This document shows positions 32,061-43,559 of a stretch of DNA of 64,000 bases, piece by piece (positions within the stretch are counted from its first letter, which is position 1; every line of letters begins with the position of its first letter). Origin of the DNA: Siphonodentalium dalli (taxonomy: Eukaryota > Mollusca > Scaphopoda > Gadilida > Siphonodentaliidae); the NCBI GenBank assembly GCA_032622095.1, contig CP136065.1:153517577-153581576 (forward strand), written 5' to 3'. The notes beneath the pieces were generated by a model. The model worked only from the letters and a program-made list of their open reading frames with translations. It ran no database searches and was not told the DNA's origin. The position numbers and the translations under genes are program-made.

Positions 32061-33344
32061 GAACCTTCCAAGATTAAGTTCATATTAAGCTACTAGAATG
32101 AATATGATTTTCTTTTAGGACCATATAACAATGCTATTTTAGATGATATATGAGGCATTGCATGTCATTCTCTTTGTCCCCCCCCCACCCCGATTAGTGT
32201 AGGGCAGGATGAGCAGTTGACCCCCCACCACTCCCTCTGGTCCCACTGCCTATCAAGCTCTAACAACTCAATTCCAAATTTATATTATTTGAGTTTCATT
32301 TTCTTTTTTTCAAATTTAAGAAATCCAGGAAAATGTATGGGCTTTCTTATCACAAAACTGATGTCTGGACCTCAACATGTGTGGCAGGGACAATTAAGTA
32401 AAGTGATTATTTTCCACTTGATTATACATGGAGAACACTTGAAACTAGTAACAGCCTAATTCATTAGGGATACAAGGGTTTCTTGCATAAAAACAGCCCA
32501 ATCAGGTCTGAGCTCAATCAAGAAATCCTCACTAAATTACACAGGCGACAAGCCCATCTGTTAAAAAAGAAGCAATTCTCAGATAAATGAGAAGTCCTTC
32601 AGAAAAAAGGGCCAGGTACTTGACTTTCTGGATGAAAAGAGCTATCAGATGGTGAGAAACAGGATAAAGAAGCAGTATGTAAGAAAAGTGACTGATAACG
32701 GTTAACACTTGAGTTTTCAAACACTGGTTTACTGGAGACAAAGAAGTCATGTTTTGTGCTTCAGCTAAAGACTTTTTTTTATAGAAAATTTAATTCTATG
32801 TATACATTTGAAGATTTTAGCAATTAATGGTATAAAAGTTTACAAATGAAATAAATTCTAAGCAGAAGACTTCAGGAGACAAAGAAGTCATGTTTATACT
32901 TTAGATGGGGACCTTAATTAAGGACATTGAATTTTAAAAGTAATTAATAATGACATAAGCTCAATATTCTCAAATGGCCAATTGTAAATAGAGGAAGATA
33001 TTTCTCCTTTCTCTTTCTCTTCCACAAAATCTGATATAACCATGCAAATATTACTAAATAGTACCAAACCAAATGGTACCTAATTTTAATGTTTTTAATG
33101 ATCAGAAAAAAAACAAAAAAATTCATTTACTCATATAAATATATTTTACGCATGTGCCCCTAAATGGTTCTCAGTTCATTGAAGGTATGTGGTATATTTA
33201 TGAGGTCAGGCGAGTTCTGAGATGTGTCAAAAAGAGTATTTATATATACAAACCAAATGGAAGTTTTTTTTTCAACAATTTCAGAGTGCAGCAAATTAAT
33301 GTGCTTAAAAAACGAATTCTTCGGCTATGACTGTCGTTTTTATA
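32061..33344. other. No gene confirmed
   Basis: AT-rich DNA. On the minus strand a good acceptor (CTCTTTTCATCCAG) near 32630 precedes an ORF of about 31 codons (KVKYLALFSEGLLIY...) to a stop at about 32532, but nothing else supports it. GGAGACAAAGAAGTCATGTTT occurs twice (about 32733 and 32875). Confidence 0.3.
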
Positions 33345-33865
33345 TAAACACAAACAAATGAAATAAAGAAAAATTTGGACTAATTATATCGATATGGTTT
33401 CACAAGAAGCTTGTACAGAAAAAATTATTCAAATTGGTTCATATTTGTTAAAGTTATTAAGTCGGACAGAATTTTCTAAGTCAAAATAAGTCGAAAATGA
33501 AGTGTAATATTACAAACAGTCTGTGCCAACCCCTAGCCGCATCATGTAGAGAGGGTATTGTGAGAAGCATGTATACCAAAAATTATTTAAATCGGTTCAT
33601 ATTTGTTAAAGTTATAAAGTCGGACAGAATTTTCTAAGTCAAAATAAGTCGAAAATGAGGCGTAACTTTAAAAAAAAGTCGGACCGAACCGCAATTAGCA
33701 TCATGCGGAGAGGCAGTCCTAAGGAGATTGCATACAAAAAATTATTGAAATCGGCTCATAGTTGTTCGAGTTATGAGGTCGGATGGACGAACGGACGGAC
33801 GGACAGACACAGTCAATCCAGTATACCCCCCATTTTCTTCGAAAGTGGGGGTATAATTACATATA
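33345..33865. mobile_element. Tandem-core element with terminal C/G hairpin
   Basis: Three related units with TCATATTTGTTAAAGTTAT, AAGTCGGACAGAATTTTCTA and AGTCAAAATAAGTCGAAAAT. A GGACGAACGGACGGACGGAC microsatellite follows, then a terminal hairpin TATACCCCCCATTTTC/GAAAGTGGGGGTATA. The terminal hairpin and tandem cores fit a Helentron/pearl-like non-autonomous element. Confidence 0.6.
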
Positions 33866-34086
33866 CATGTACACCACAGTTGTGGATTAAAAGTCTTTAA
33901 GCAATAGGAAAATGTTCAAATTTTAGGACATGACTCTCTGACATGTATAAAGTATGTATAACAGAACACACCTGACAAATATGCCATTGTGACTCTTGAT
34001 GTCTTGGGTACATTACATATTCCTTCGCTTTTTCACACCTAATCCTGAAGATACCCTCCCTACCATCCTTCCCACCCAATTTTCAG

Positions 34087-34259
34087 AGCCTAGGGTACTG
34101 TACATTGAATGTCACCTGGACCTTGTTTTATATGTAGCACTTATCACTCACTACTCTAATGCATATATCAGGTTTCCATTCATAAGTTTTTCTAACCACC
34201 CACATGAGGTCACGATGTACTGGGAGTTGATTACTTCCTTGTTTTCACACATGTTGTGG
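34087..34259 (+). CDS. Candidate internal exon in a long ORF
   Basis: Acceptor CATCCTTCCCACCCAATTTTCAG and donor TTGTGG|GTGAGTTCC bound 173 bases: two phase bases and 57 codons (PRVLYIECHLDLVLYVALIT...MYWELITSLFSHMLW). The frame stays open upstream to an ATG at 33996 and downstream to a stop at 34346, 116 codons in all, the longest ORF outside a repeat here. A hydrophobic middle (LDLVLYVALI) could be part of a membrane helix. No family recognised and no partner exon found. Confidence 0.33.
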
Positions 34260-34700
34260 GTGAGTTCCACTGAAATATACCTTAATCACTTGCAAGACTT
34301 GTTTGTTTGTGAAGAAAACCCACCAAAAACAATAAGGCATTGGTGACAATGCTTACATGAATAGAAATATAATTGACTGGTAGGTATTACATATGTTAAT
34401 GATGAAAGAAATGGCTCTGAATTTGTTTCTTCTGAAAACATTCCTACCTGTTATGACTGTGGTATAGGGCGAGTGTACGGCAAACCAAAATGTTAATGAA
34501 TTTTATACAATCTATGAGGACAGAATGCATTTGGGTGCAGCTAAACTTATTTTCCCGATAATCAGTGAGTCCCTCTCCCAACCCCGCCCGTATAGCACTT
34601 CTTTGAAAAAGAAAGTAATATTATTGTGAAAGGCAGGACAAAGAAAAAAGCTTCCACAGAACTTACCTAGGGGTGCTTTTGCATCCCTGATGGGGGCTTT

Positions 34701-34951
34701 GGGGGGGGGGGGGGGTAATATGGATTCTCCCACTCAGTTACAGAAGTATACATTGAAATGGTCTATTATTCATTTGGAGGGGTTTTCAGATAATAAAAAT
34801 CAGATGACAGACATAAAAACAAATAATACAATGATTCATATTCATTGGTGGGAAATATTCAGATAATAAGTTAGGCATTTGTTGAACTTACTATCTGAAC
34901 ATTTCCTAAGGGAACTACTCATCAACGAGTATTTAGTATGGAAAGGGATAT
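34701..34951. mobile_element. Family D MITE truncated at a poly-G run
   Basis: Fifteen G (34701-34715) replace the left TTAA end. GGATTCTCCCACTCAGTTAC through TTTAGTATGGAAAGGG is present. The right TTAA is decayed (GATA). Confidence 0.7.
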
Positions 34952-35473
34952 ACAATGGCAGCCCCATGGGTAAATATATTTGCAATATTTTTATTTTGAT
35001 CCGATTATTGAATGGTCCCATGGCCACAGGTGCAAATTAAGCAGTTTATTCGTGGTGATTACACGATCCACCACTATTTAAATGGGGTGGTCATTTTAAT
35101 AGTCAGTTAATAATGACTTCAGTAAAAGGTGTGTTCACACAACTCAAGACGCCACCATAATTATTTCCAACTGATGCAAATCAAAAAAGTTACATTTTTA
35201 AAAACATTTTTAAAAATGTGATTGAAAGTGGTATGGCATGAATTTTTTACAGTATAAAGCTCCATCTACAAATATCTACCGATGCATTTCATTTAGTTGC
35301 GCAAATATGGCACTATCATAAAAGTGTTGAAAAACGACATACATGTGGTTCCACCCACCAACCATATAACGACATAAATGTTATTCTACCCGCAAAAGGG
35401 TTATAAGCTGTACATATATCACCAATAATCAATTAAGGCTACGAAAGGCCCTGCAGAAGCCCAGTCATATGTT

Positions 35474-35679
35474 AATAACCCTTCCATATACATGTACATG
35501 TATATTAAGAGAATGCATTGGCCTAACAATACTTACATTGGTCTTGTAAGCCAGTGCATTCTCTTCTATATGCGAGGCTCCTTATGGGAGACTTGCATAT
35601 ATAAGAGAATGCACTGGCACGGGGTCTTTCATGCTGCACCAGCGCAGCTCCCTTCATGCCAAGTTCATGGAAGGGTTAA
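35474..35679. mobile_element. Family A MITE with left-hairpin deletion
   Basis: AACCCTTCCATATACATG joins directly to AAGAGAATGCATTGGCC, so one hairpin arm is lost. The second hairpin and right end (GCACCAGCGCAGCTCCCTTC...GGAAGGG-TTAA) are intact. Confidence 0.75.
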
Positions 35680-35931
35680 TGATAATTTACTTTATTTTGC
35701 AATTAACTCTTATATAGCTGGATACTTGCTGATGGGTAGTTACTTAATTCCAATTCATTCATTTTAAGGGATGTTCAGTTAATAAGTACAACAAACAGCC
35801 TTAAGATAATAGTACATTACAATTTTAACAATTTTTTTGACAACATTGACAATTTTAATAAACAAGATTCAAATTCAGATATTCCATTCTTATTCATATT
35901 TCCGAACTTCTTGACCCTTTGACAATCAACG

Positions 35932-36102
35932 ATGTCCGCAAACGATAGACTAGGGCTATCTGTACAGATCAAGATCTGGCAAACTGACACCGCAAATGAC
36001 CTTTACCCATCTCAAACCACACAGAATACAATCACACCAGCTTGGTTCAAATGCATTGTAAAACTACCCGCCTTGGGCAATACAGTCTTAGATATGCGAT
36101 AA
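35932..36102 (+). CDS. Small complete ORF, 56 codons, unidentified
   Basis: ATG (35932) to TAA (36100-36102) with an in-frame stop upstream. The product begins MSANDRLGLSVQIKIWQTD and ends VKLPALGNTVLDMR. Codon and residue mix (W, T, D, P, G) is more protein-like than surrounding ORFs, and the neighbourhood has more CpG than the flanking repeats. It could be a short exon or a microprotein. No homologue recognised. Confidence 0.25.
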   Translation: MSANDRLGLSVQIKIWQTDTANDLYPSQTTQNTITPAWFKCIVKLPALGNTVLDMR

Positions 36103-36525
36103 AGACATCTCAATTGTAGACCATTTGGCTGTAAACTAACACAACCTCAAAAAGCACAACAGATCATATTCTATGCGAGTCGTAGATGAACGCGATGATC
36201 AGTATCGTATTGTCCCTACTAATCTATGGGATGTCTTTATATACACAGGCGTATTAAGCTTCTGTGAATAAAAGATTTGTCGGTTGGCAAAAGTGAACCA
36301 TCCATGTATGAAAAGTGTTTGCAGTTGTATTTTTATTTATAAAAAGGTCTATTGGAGATGAAAAATGAACTGTGTTTATATAGTTCACGTAGTGCAATTC
36401 TCAATGAGGTTCTGATGTTGCACTGCATTGGATTTTCACAAATCAGTCAATACACCGCCATTTGCAAATGTTTGGTTATACAATAAAGAGACTCAAAACA
36501 GATGAGAATCAATATAAATTTTGTG

Positions 36526-36613
36526 TTAACCCTTTGAGTGACGGGGGCCGATGAGATCGGCCCTAAACCTATACAATGAGTCTGTTAAAGAATATAAGAA
36601 TAAATTATTAAAA

Positions 36614-36672
<59 letters not shown>

Positions 36673-36795
36673 TTAGGCCAATGCATTCTCTTATATATGC
36701 GAGGCGACCTATGGTCGACTCGCATATATAAGAGAATGCATTGGCACAGGGTATGTGGGTTGATACAAAAATCGACCTGGCACTCAAAGGGTTAA
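36526..36795. mobile_element. TTAA MITE with GAGTGACGGGGGCCGA ends, family B-like core
   Basis: TTAA-CCCTTTGAGTGACGGGGG at the left and CTGGCACTCAAAGGG-TTAA at the right. Inside is GTTAAAGAATATAAGAATAA, then a 53-base poly-A run (36618-36670) and a single hairpin GCCAATGCATTCTCTTATAT with a CGACCTATGGTCG loop. The core matches 5762-6159 but the terminal sequences differ. Confidence 0.82.
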
Positions 36796-36897
36796 CTATT
36801 CACTTGAATTTCCTATTCTGATATTCAACATATTCACTTGAAGTTCCTATTTGATAATTCACTGGCTGTTCTGAATGTATATTTGAATAATATATAA

Positions 36898-37262
36898 AGT
36901 GGGCTAATGTCACCAAATTCACCCTTTGGGGACCTCATTCTTAGGCCTCATCTTCTATGAAGTATCTATAGTCTCAAATTAACATTGTTTTTAGTTACTT
37001 TTCCCCTTCTGTTCAGTTTCTATATCCACTAATTTGCAGAAGATAAATTGCATAATTGAGGTATTAAAAACTAATGGGCGAAAATCACCAACTTCAACTG
37101 GGGAACATCAATCTGATCCTAGCTAGGTCTCCCATAGCAATTGGGGCCTAAACAGAATGAGGTCCCCATAGGGTGAATTTGGTGATGCTAGCCCGCTGTG
37201 TGGGATAGCGTCCCTAAATTTACCCTCTGGGACCTAAATTCTGCAAATGTCAGGCACACCTT
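36898..37262. mobile_element. Family C MITE, partial
   Basis: Begins within the left palindrome (GGGCTAATGTCACCAAATTC) and runs to CAAATGTCAGGCACACC. Left terminus absent. Confidence 0.75.
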
Positions 37263-37321
37263 ATGCTTCTATTACCCTCTTTAAAATGTCTATGAAGGGA
37301 CGTGGTGAGAGGGTCTTCATT

Positions 37322-37342
37322 GGGGGGGGGGGGGGGGGGGGG
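37322..37342. repeat. Poly-G run (21)
   Basis: Uninterrupted G tract, preceded by AGAGGGTCTTCATT. Confidence 0.9.
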
Positions 37343-37374
37343 TCTGTCCACTTTGATATTCTGTAGCAGATTGA

Positions 37375-37890
37375 AATCTATCTATCATTGTCTAGATAAA
37401 TCTTCTATCACAGCATTCTTCTGTAGAATTTTAATGTTCTCACCGCCCCCAGGCCTTGGGTTGGAAATTTTCTAACGGGTATCTCAACTGATTGCCATAT
37501 CATGCAGTCCAAAAATTTGACCAAAGGTAGGAAAAGAAAAAAAATTGGTCCAAAAACAAATAAATTTCATACTAATTACTGGTTGAAATATCAAGACCAC
37601 CTCCCCTTGTCGATATGCCCTGTGTTTATGCCTCCAAATGGAGAAAAAAAGTTACAAACATAGTGATTGAAGTCACATTCTTCAATTCAATTAACTTAAT
37701 ATCAATTCCATAATAATTTTCTGAAAAATTTCTAAAATTTGACAGCCTCCATTCAAATAATCAGTCATTTCAACTAGCACTGTGTGGCTTCAAAGATAAA
37801 AGTAAGGAATTTCACAGAGAAGCATTAAAATTCTAGAGAAGAAGGCGGTGATAGATAGGTTTATCTAGACAATGATGGATGCATCCCGTC
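37375..37890. repeat. ~510-bp inverted repeat
   Basis: TCATTGTCTAGATAAAT...TTCTTCTGTAGAATTTTAATG (37390-37440) pairs with CATTAAAATTCTAGAGAAGAA...TTTATCTAGACAATGATG (37825-37885). About 380 bp separates the arms. It may be a MITE or local inversion-duplication. Confidence 0.6.
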
Positions 37891-37969
37891 ATGGCTGCAG
37901 AAAAGTAACACAGGAAATGGTGGTGGCCTGCAGGAACTCGAAGCTTCAGAAACCATTATCACCGGAACT

Positions 37970-38040
37970 CCTGGGGTTTACCCATACATTTAACACCATT
38001 TTCTGGGGTTTGTCCACAATTTAATACCATTTTCGCACAT
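37970..38040. repeat. Two ~35-bp tandem units
   Basis: CTGGGGTTTACCCATACATT...CACCATTTT is followed directly by CTGGGGTTTGTCCACAATTT...TACCATTTT. Confidence 0.65.
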
Positions 38041-38835
38041 TCCTTGAGAAAATATTGACAGTAGGTAATTCTCCCGCTGATCTGACCAATCATCTCTGTA
38101 TATATTTCTTGTTTCTGGCTATCATTAATGGGATGTGTTAAAATTATTTCAACACATACCGGAACATGTTCATTTTAATGCAACATGAATAGAGCATGTT
38201 GAGCAGGGTCTGTGCTGGCCCAAAATTAACTTTTGCTATTGAATGTTTTGCCAAATTAACCTATTTTTTGCCAAATTTCTCAGGAGTTGCAAAATGATAT
38301 CGGATCGAAATAACATGTCTATTGAACATTGGTTCCTTATGCTTTGGCAATAGTTATTTCAAAGACTTGAAAAATTTAACACGGACTTCAGTTATCATAA
38401 AACAAACACCAGCCAACATGTGGATTAAATTAAGTAGGATGATTAGCTGTGTAATCAACCCTATTGTACCCCCCCCCCCCATATCCCTGACAATCTCATA
38501 TTGAGAATACTACCTATTGGTAGAGGTGATAATGTCCATTTAAATAGTCTGAATACTCTGATAAATGTGAGGGGCTTACTTGACCATGGCGGTATTGAAC
38601 CATCAGTTTTTTTTTTAAACTTTGGCTTCCTGATTTGGAAATTAGAACTCACTTGCCAATATTTTTGACAAATTCGGATTATTTTTGCATTCGGCAAATG
38701 GCAGCATGAACCCTGATGTTGAGGTATTCTTCACACTCTATTTTTGGGAAGTTTTTATTATCTTCTGGATAACAGTGTTAATCTAAATTTCCAAATTGTT
38801 ATTACAATATAAATGAGTCGAAAAATATTTATCTA

Positions 38836-39078
38836 TTGATAAGTGAATTTTTTTCCATGAGTTCTCAAATCAGAATTTTAAATGTGCACTTTAATAATTG
38901 GCAAGCAACAATTCTAACGCCTTTGAAAATACCAGTGAGGACAACCTTTCCTGGAACAGATGACTGGATAGCTGTCATGAAATATTTAGATGCCTCTACG
39001 GGGAAAAAAATCAAACTCAATCGTGATTTGCCTACCCATCCATATAAATTTAATTGGAGTCTCCCTAATTGCAAATAG
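38836..39078 (+). CDS. Candidate coding ORF, 80 codons
   Basis: The second half reads like protein: TTFPGTDDWIAVMKYLD, ASTGKKIKLNRDLPTHPY, KFNWSLPNCK, then TAG. A usable acceptor (GAGTTCTCAAATCAG) lies inside and could trim the start. A donor-like CCA|GTGAGG also lies within it. No domain recognised, so this is a weak gene candidate, possibly an exon or an old coding remnant. Confidence 0.25.
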   Translation: MISEFFSMSSQIRILNVHFNNWQATILTPLKIPVRTTFPGTDDWIAVMKYLDASTGKKIKLNRDLPTHPYKFNWSLPNCK

Positions 39079-40094
39079 GATAATTTATCATTGTCGCAGA
39101 TTGTTGTACAATAATTATATCTCACGTCAGGTACAACTTTGAGGAGCAGGTGGGTCCATTTTTCGTCCCAATCTCATAATCTCAGTCCCCTCAAGTGGAA
39201 ATATTTGAAAAATCATCACACAAAGGCAACGGAGCTGTGCGGAAGTGTTCCCACAAATTAAGTTGAGATTTCTTGTCACGATGAACAATGACTGTAGTCT
39301 TTATTCTTTGCTTTTTTGTTCTTTTTGCTCTGGGGCTTTCTGTATTACATTAAAGGATATCATGTCTCCCCTATAATATTGCTCAATTAATCAGTAACCA
39401 CAGATCCCTTCATTCATCATCTTAACACAACAGCCTGTCTTAGCCCATTTTTCACAGGAAAATTTGAGTAACTGACGGCTCCAATCGGAACTGGTTTGTC
39501 ACGGAAGCATCTAGAAATGATCATACTGCAGATATCTCCTGAAATATCTATCATATTTGGGTTTGTCAAAAAGTTATGTAAGTGTCACTGAAATTGTCCT
39601 TTTTCTTAATACATATTGCCATGTTTTAACAACACCAGATTGCTTCTGTCGGATAAGTTAAGGTTGTGCTCATGTGACCATTCTTCCACATTCACAGAAA
39701 TCTTCGAGTTCCTGAGGGTTGGAATTATGTAAGACTTGATGCCACTTTATTTGCATTCAAGTCCGAATCAGAATGCACATCTATTGCACATCCATTGGTT
39801 TATTTTGGTGAAATACAGCAAAATACTGAAGATTTCAAAAAGTTCAATAAACAATTTTGTCTTGTCCTAGCTTGGACAATACAAATCGAATATGTTGACA
39901 ACGTCATTGACAATGTCATTTGTATAAACAGAAATTGTCTTCACTAGATCAAATGAGGTATAGTCTATACATAAATTGCATGATTGTTCAATTAAATAAA
40001 GAAATATCGCCCTAAATTTCAGTATACCACAAGCTAACATCTTCAGAGTGTGCAATAAACATAATAGAACAACACAGTTGTGTTAACATGTTAA

Positions 40095-40524
40095 AGATGC
40101 ATAATCCAAATAAATGCTCCCATATTAGTATTTCTTTGGCTTCAGGGTAAAATATATTTGATTCGAGTCGAAGAACCCACCCATCAAAGCTCAGAGTGAT
40201 AAGATATCGTTTTTTTAATCTATTATTTTTCACCACCAGTACTTTTTGGCAGCCTGGCAAAAAGTTGACGATCCAATGGTCTCCAACCAGATTGTGGATG
40301 ACGATGAATAACTCTAAAATCAAGTGGGTCTTAGATATTTGACAATCCATCCAAATTTCGTTGAATGAAATGTTGATAAATAACAGGTTTTGAGCAATTT
40401 TATACTATAGTTGACTATAGCATTATTTTTGCACAATTATTCGATTCTGATTACTGAAGCGGCATTTCAAAAAATGTTGGTGGAATCTGATGATATGGAG
40501 ATCATCGAATCAGATTGAGTACCT
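40095..40524. mobile_element. Family F element, second copy
   Basis: TTAA precedes AGATGCATAATCCAAATAA. TTTCTTTGGCTTCAGGGTAA and GAACCCACCCATCAAAGCTC match 24595-25022. The right end is CAGATTGAGTACCT followed by AATG. The right arm is largely replaced by unrelated sequence (GACTATAGCATTATTTTTGC). Confidence 0.7.
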
Positions 40525-40637
40525 AATGTTATTGCACTCGTTTGTCATGCAATCAAGGTAAACATTGAACCTACGGTTCTCGTTGTACCATCAAATCACA
40601 CCAAACTTCTGCAATACAACATTAACCAGTTCACACA

Positions 40638-40788
40638 TAGTAATGCCCTAAATAATCGACTCTTTAACCACAGCAGAAGTATGGGTAACTTTTCAGGATT
40701 TAGTCGGACATATGGCTGGTTGCCATTCATCGGAAATCAACCCATAATTCTGCAGTGGTTAAGGAGTCGATTATTTAGGGCATTATTG
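40638..40788. mobile_element. Family E MITE, deleted
   Basis: AGTAATGCCCTAAATAATCG to TTTAGGGCATTATTG. Much of the second arm between CATCGGAAATC and AACCCATAATTC is missing. Confidence 0.75.
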
Positions 40789-41069
40789 TACTTGTGTCGT
40801 TCAATCTACAAGTATATCATGCTCTCATGACAATACAACTTTCTGGATCAGTTGATTTTTCCGGTTTTTCATGCCATTCTAAAAAGTATAGACTGTCATT
40901 TGCCGTCCCTTCTGTGCCCCCCATGAAGAGGGATCAGGATATGATTTAGGACATTCTCCCTGCATATCCACCAGGCTGTTGGCATGAGACAAGATTTAAA
41001 TTAATAACGGTTATACAGAGAAATAATAAACTATTAGCAGTTCTCCAAAACTATTCAGATCCCCCCAAA

Positions 41070-41285
41070 CCACCCTATTTGAGTGCAAATAAATGACAGT
41101 GAACCGGCCATGTGTTGGGACCAAAACTCCTACGAAACCATTTAGCCTCTCCCCTCTCAGAATCAGCCTCCGACGTCACTGGGATGAAGCTGTAAATAAT
41201 TGAAAGCCATTCTCACAGCAACTGCAAATAAGTGAAAGTGAACTGGCCATGGGTGGGGGTCATGATAGAAACTGTGGGTAAACCT
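41070..41285. repeat. Diverged ~150-bp tandem duplication
   Basis: GTGCAAATAAATGACAGTGA-ACCGGCCATG (41073) and CTGCAAATAAGTGAAAGTGA-ACTGGCCATG (41223), about 150 bp apart. Confidence 0.6.
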
Positions 41286-41544
41286 CCCCAACCAGTGGTA
41301 TTTACTCAGACATAGTGACAAACTTTGTTTAGGCCGCTGTTTACATTTCTCATTAGCCCCAAACAACAAAGTCTGTCCGGAATGACTACACAATACATCA
41401 GAGACACATGAGGGAAAAAAATCCATCTTTTGAAATCAATGCAGACAGAGAAGCAGGGATTGTTAACTTCAAATCTTTGTCAATGTTTGGTATGCTTCTT
41501 TTCCGGACAAGGAATGTACCATTGTGGCCCATACTATTTAAAAG

Positions 41545-42320
41545 GCCTGATGAGTTTCTATCAAAACCAAGAGGACCATACATTCAAGATAGTTGTTCAG
41601 TTTAATCAGTTATAAATGCAAACCAGTAGAATTGAAACTCCAGAATTTGAGTTGTGAACAGTTTAGATTTTTAAATGATGGACGCAATTTGTCACCCTAT
41701 AGGACCACCTTTAACTCTTTCGTTGCCGGAGCTTTTTCACTTTTTAGACACTGTCCTATGATTTCCAGGTGATGGATCTAGGTCTAAAAAATACCCAAAA
41801 TGACTGACCCTGGTGTTTTTAGATTCGCTATCACCTCTTTATTCATGTCCCAAAACAATTTTAGAAAAAAAAATATTTTTCCAATTTTTTTTTTTAGACG
41901 CAATTTTTCGATTGTTTTAGGGCCGAAAATATAGGCCCCTGGCAACGAAAGAGTTAATAATGGGCAATACCTTCTTTAATACTAACTTTCTATATCTATT
42001 AAGGGTCCCAAGCAGTGAAGAAAGCACCTCATGAACTGGTGATGCCGAAATAGAAGTTTTTTTTAGCAGTATGGTTGTCCAAAAGGAACCATAACATTTA
42101 ATGAGCTGAGGAAATTAAGTATCATATGCACCATAAAAGCAATCAGGAGATGCTTTTAGAGCTTTGTTTCCGGACAGATCCTGGATAGTTTTATGACAAG
42201 CTGAAAGTAGAACAACCAGTTTTCCTGGATCAATGATGTTAATCTATCATCTTCTATTCATTAGGAAACCAGGAGATGAGAATTTATTTTTTTCAATTTT
42301 TTCAATATGTCACCTTCTTC
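41545..42320. repeat. Tandem segmental duplication, unit 1
   Basis: Pairs with 42320-43065. Landmarks: AAGATAGTTGTTCAGTTTAA, CAATTTGTCACCCTATAGGA, ATTTAATGAGCTGAGGAAAT, CACCATAAAAGCAATCAGGA and GATAGTTTTATGACAA. The unit is interrupted at its TTAA by the 41711-41957 element. Confidence 0.85.
41711..41957. mobile_element. TTAA MITE, CTCTTTCGTTGCCGG family (family H)
   Basis: TTAA-CTCTTTCGTTGCCGGAGC at the left and CCTGGCAACGAAAGAG-TTAA at the right. AT-rich interior, including GCCGAAAATATAGGC. Only copy in the window. The termini fit the same TTAA/CYCTTT class as the other families. Confidence 0.8.
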
Positions 42321-43065
42321 CAACTTAGTGATAATCTCCCTTTGTATCAAATCCAACAGTACCATATGTTCAAAATAGTTGTTCAGTTTATTATAAATGT
42401 AAACAAGTGGATTTAAACTCATGAATTTCAGTTGTGAATAGTTTAGATTTGTAAATGGTAAAAACAATTTGTCACCCTAGGGCCACCTTAACCCTTTCTG
42501 TACTAAATAATCATTGATGATTTATATAGTTCCTTAAGAAATGTTCTACAATCGCTTGTTGAACTTATTATCTGAACATTTCCCATCAATGAGTATGAAT
42601 CATTCTGAACTTGTATTATCTTTTTGTCATACTGTCATTTGCTCATTTGACCTAAACATCCCTCCAAATGAATAATAGACCATTCCAATATATACATTTA
42701 TAACTAAACAGGACAATCCATTTAGTATAGTGAGGGTTAATGTGCAATTCCTACTTGAATACTGACTTCCTATACCCAATAGGGGCCCCAATCAATGCAG
42801 AAAGCAGAACATGAACAGGTGATGACAGAATGGAAGTTTTTTTGCAGTATGGGTGTCCAAAATGAACCATAAAATTTAATGAGCTGAGGAAATTAAGCAT
42901 CATATGCACCATAAAAGCAATCAGGAGATGTTTTTCAAGCTTTGTTTCTGCACAGATCCGGGATAGTTTTATGACAATCTGAATGAAGAACAACTGGTCT
43001 TCCTGGATCGAGGCTGTTAGACTGTCATCTTCTCTTCATTAGAAAACCATAAAATTAGGAGATCA
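42320..43065. repeat. Tandem segmental duplication, unit 2
   Basis: Same landmarks as unit 1 at an offset of about 775 bp (AAAATAGTTGTTCAGTTTAT, CAATTTGTCACCCTAGGG, ATTTAATGAGCTGAGGAAAT, CACCATAAAAGCAATCAGGA). A minus-strand frame open in unit 2 contains a stop in unit 1, so the duplicate is not evidently coding. Confidence 0.85.
42488..42740. mobile_element. Family D MITE, inverted, at the duplicated TTAA site
   Basis: TTAA-CCCTTTCTGTACTAAATA to TTTAGTATAGTGAGGG-TTAA. It sits between CCCTAGGGCCACC and TGTGCAATTCCTACTTG, the position equivalent to that of the family H element in unit 1. Confidence 0.85.
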
Positions 43066-43244
43066 GAGGGTACGAATGTATAAACAGACACCAAGAATGT
43101 TTCTCTACCCCCAAGGAAGGTGTATTGGTAGGATTTATTTACGCTCTGAAAATGTGTTTTCTTATAATTTGTTGGCCGGTGATAATATTGATAGAAGACA
43201 CTGGTGGCATGTCTCTGCTTCATTTCTGTCTGTTTTGCTTACAG

Positions 43245-43337
43245 CGTAAGAAGATGGATGGCATGAGATTTTCATCCATCTTGCTGAGACAAATTGGGTA
43301 TAACGGTGATATTAAGATGAAGTCATCAGGTCTTTAA
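43245..43337 (+). CDS. Candidate short terminal exon (strand ambiguous)
   Basis: A very good + acceptor (CATTTCTGTCTGTTTTGCTTACAG) precedes 30 codons, RKKMDGMRFSSILLRQ..., to a TAA. On the minus strand the same DNA has an acceptor (CCAATTTGTCTCAG) and a donor GCT|GTAAGC bounding 41 bases open in two frames. The two readings exclude each other, and neither has further support. Confidence 0.15.
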   Translation, partial: RKKMDGMRFSSILLRQIGYNGDIKMKSSGL

Positions 43338-43559
43338 ATAGTAAAGGCAACACAGTGTCAACTCTCCAAAAACATACTTCAACTTCGGAATAAATGTCAA
43401 CATCAAAAGGATAACAAAAGTTAATATAAATACTGGTACACATGTACTTCTCTGTAATACGTGGGGTTTAATTTGTTGCTTTGTTTAATATATTTTTCTC
43501 AAAATCTTAGTATTCCATGCAAATAATACAGTTTTATGATATAATTTATAACACATCTA

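Noticed and set aside
36618-36670. 53-base poly-A as a retroposon tail
   Set aside because: It lies inside a TTAA-bounded element at the position of the AT-rich spacer seen in related copies, and no retroposed sequence precedes it.
41398-41615. Overlapping 61-65-codon ORFs on both strands
   Set aside because: They partly enter the duplicated non-coding segment, and both strands are equally open.
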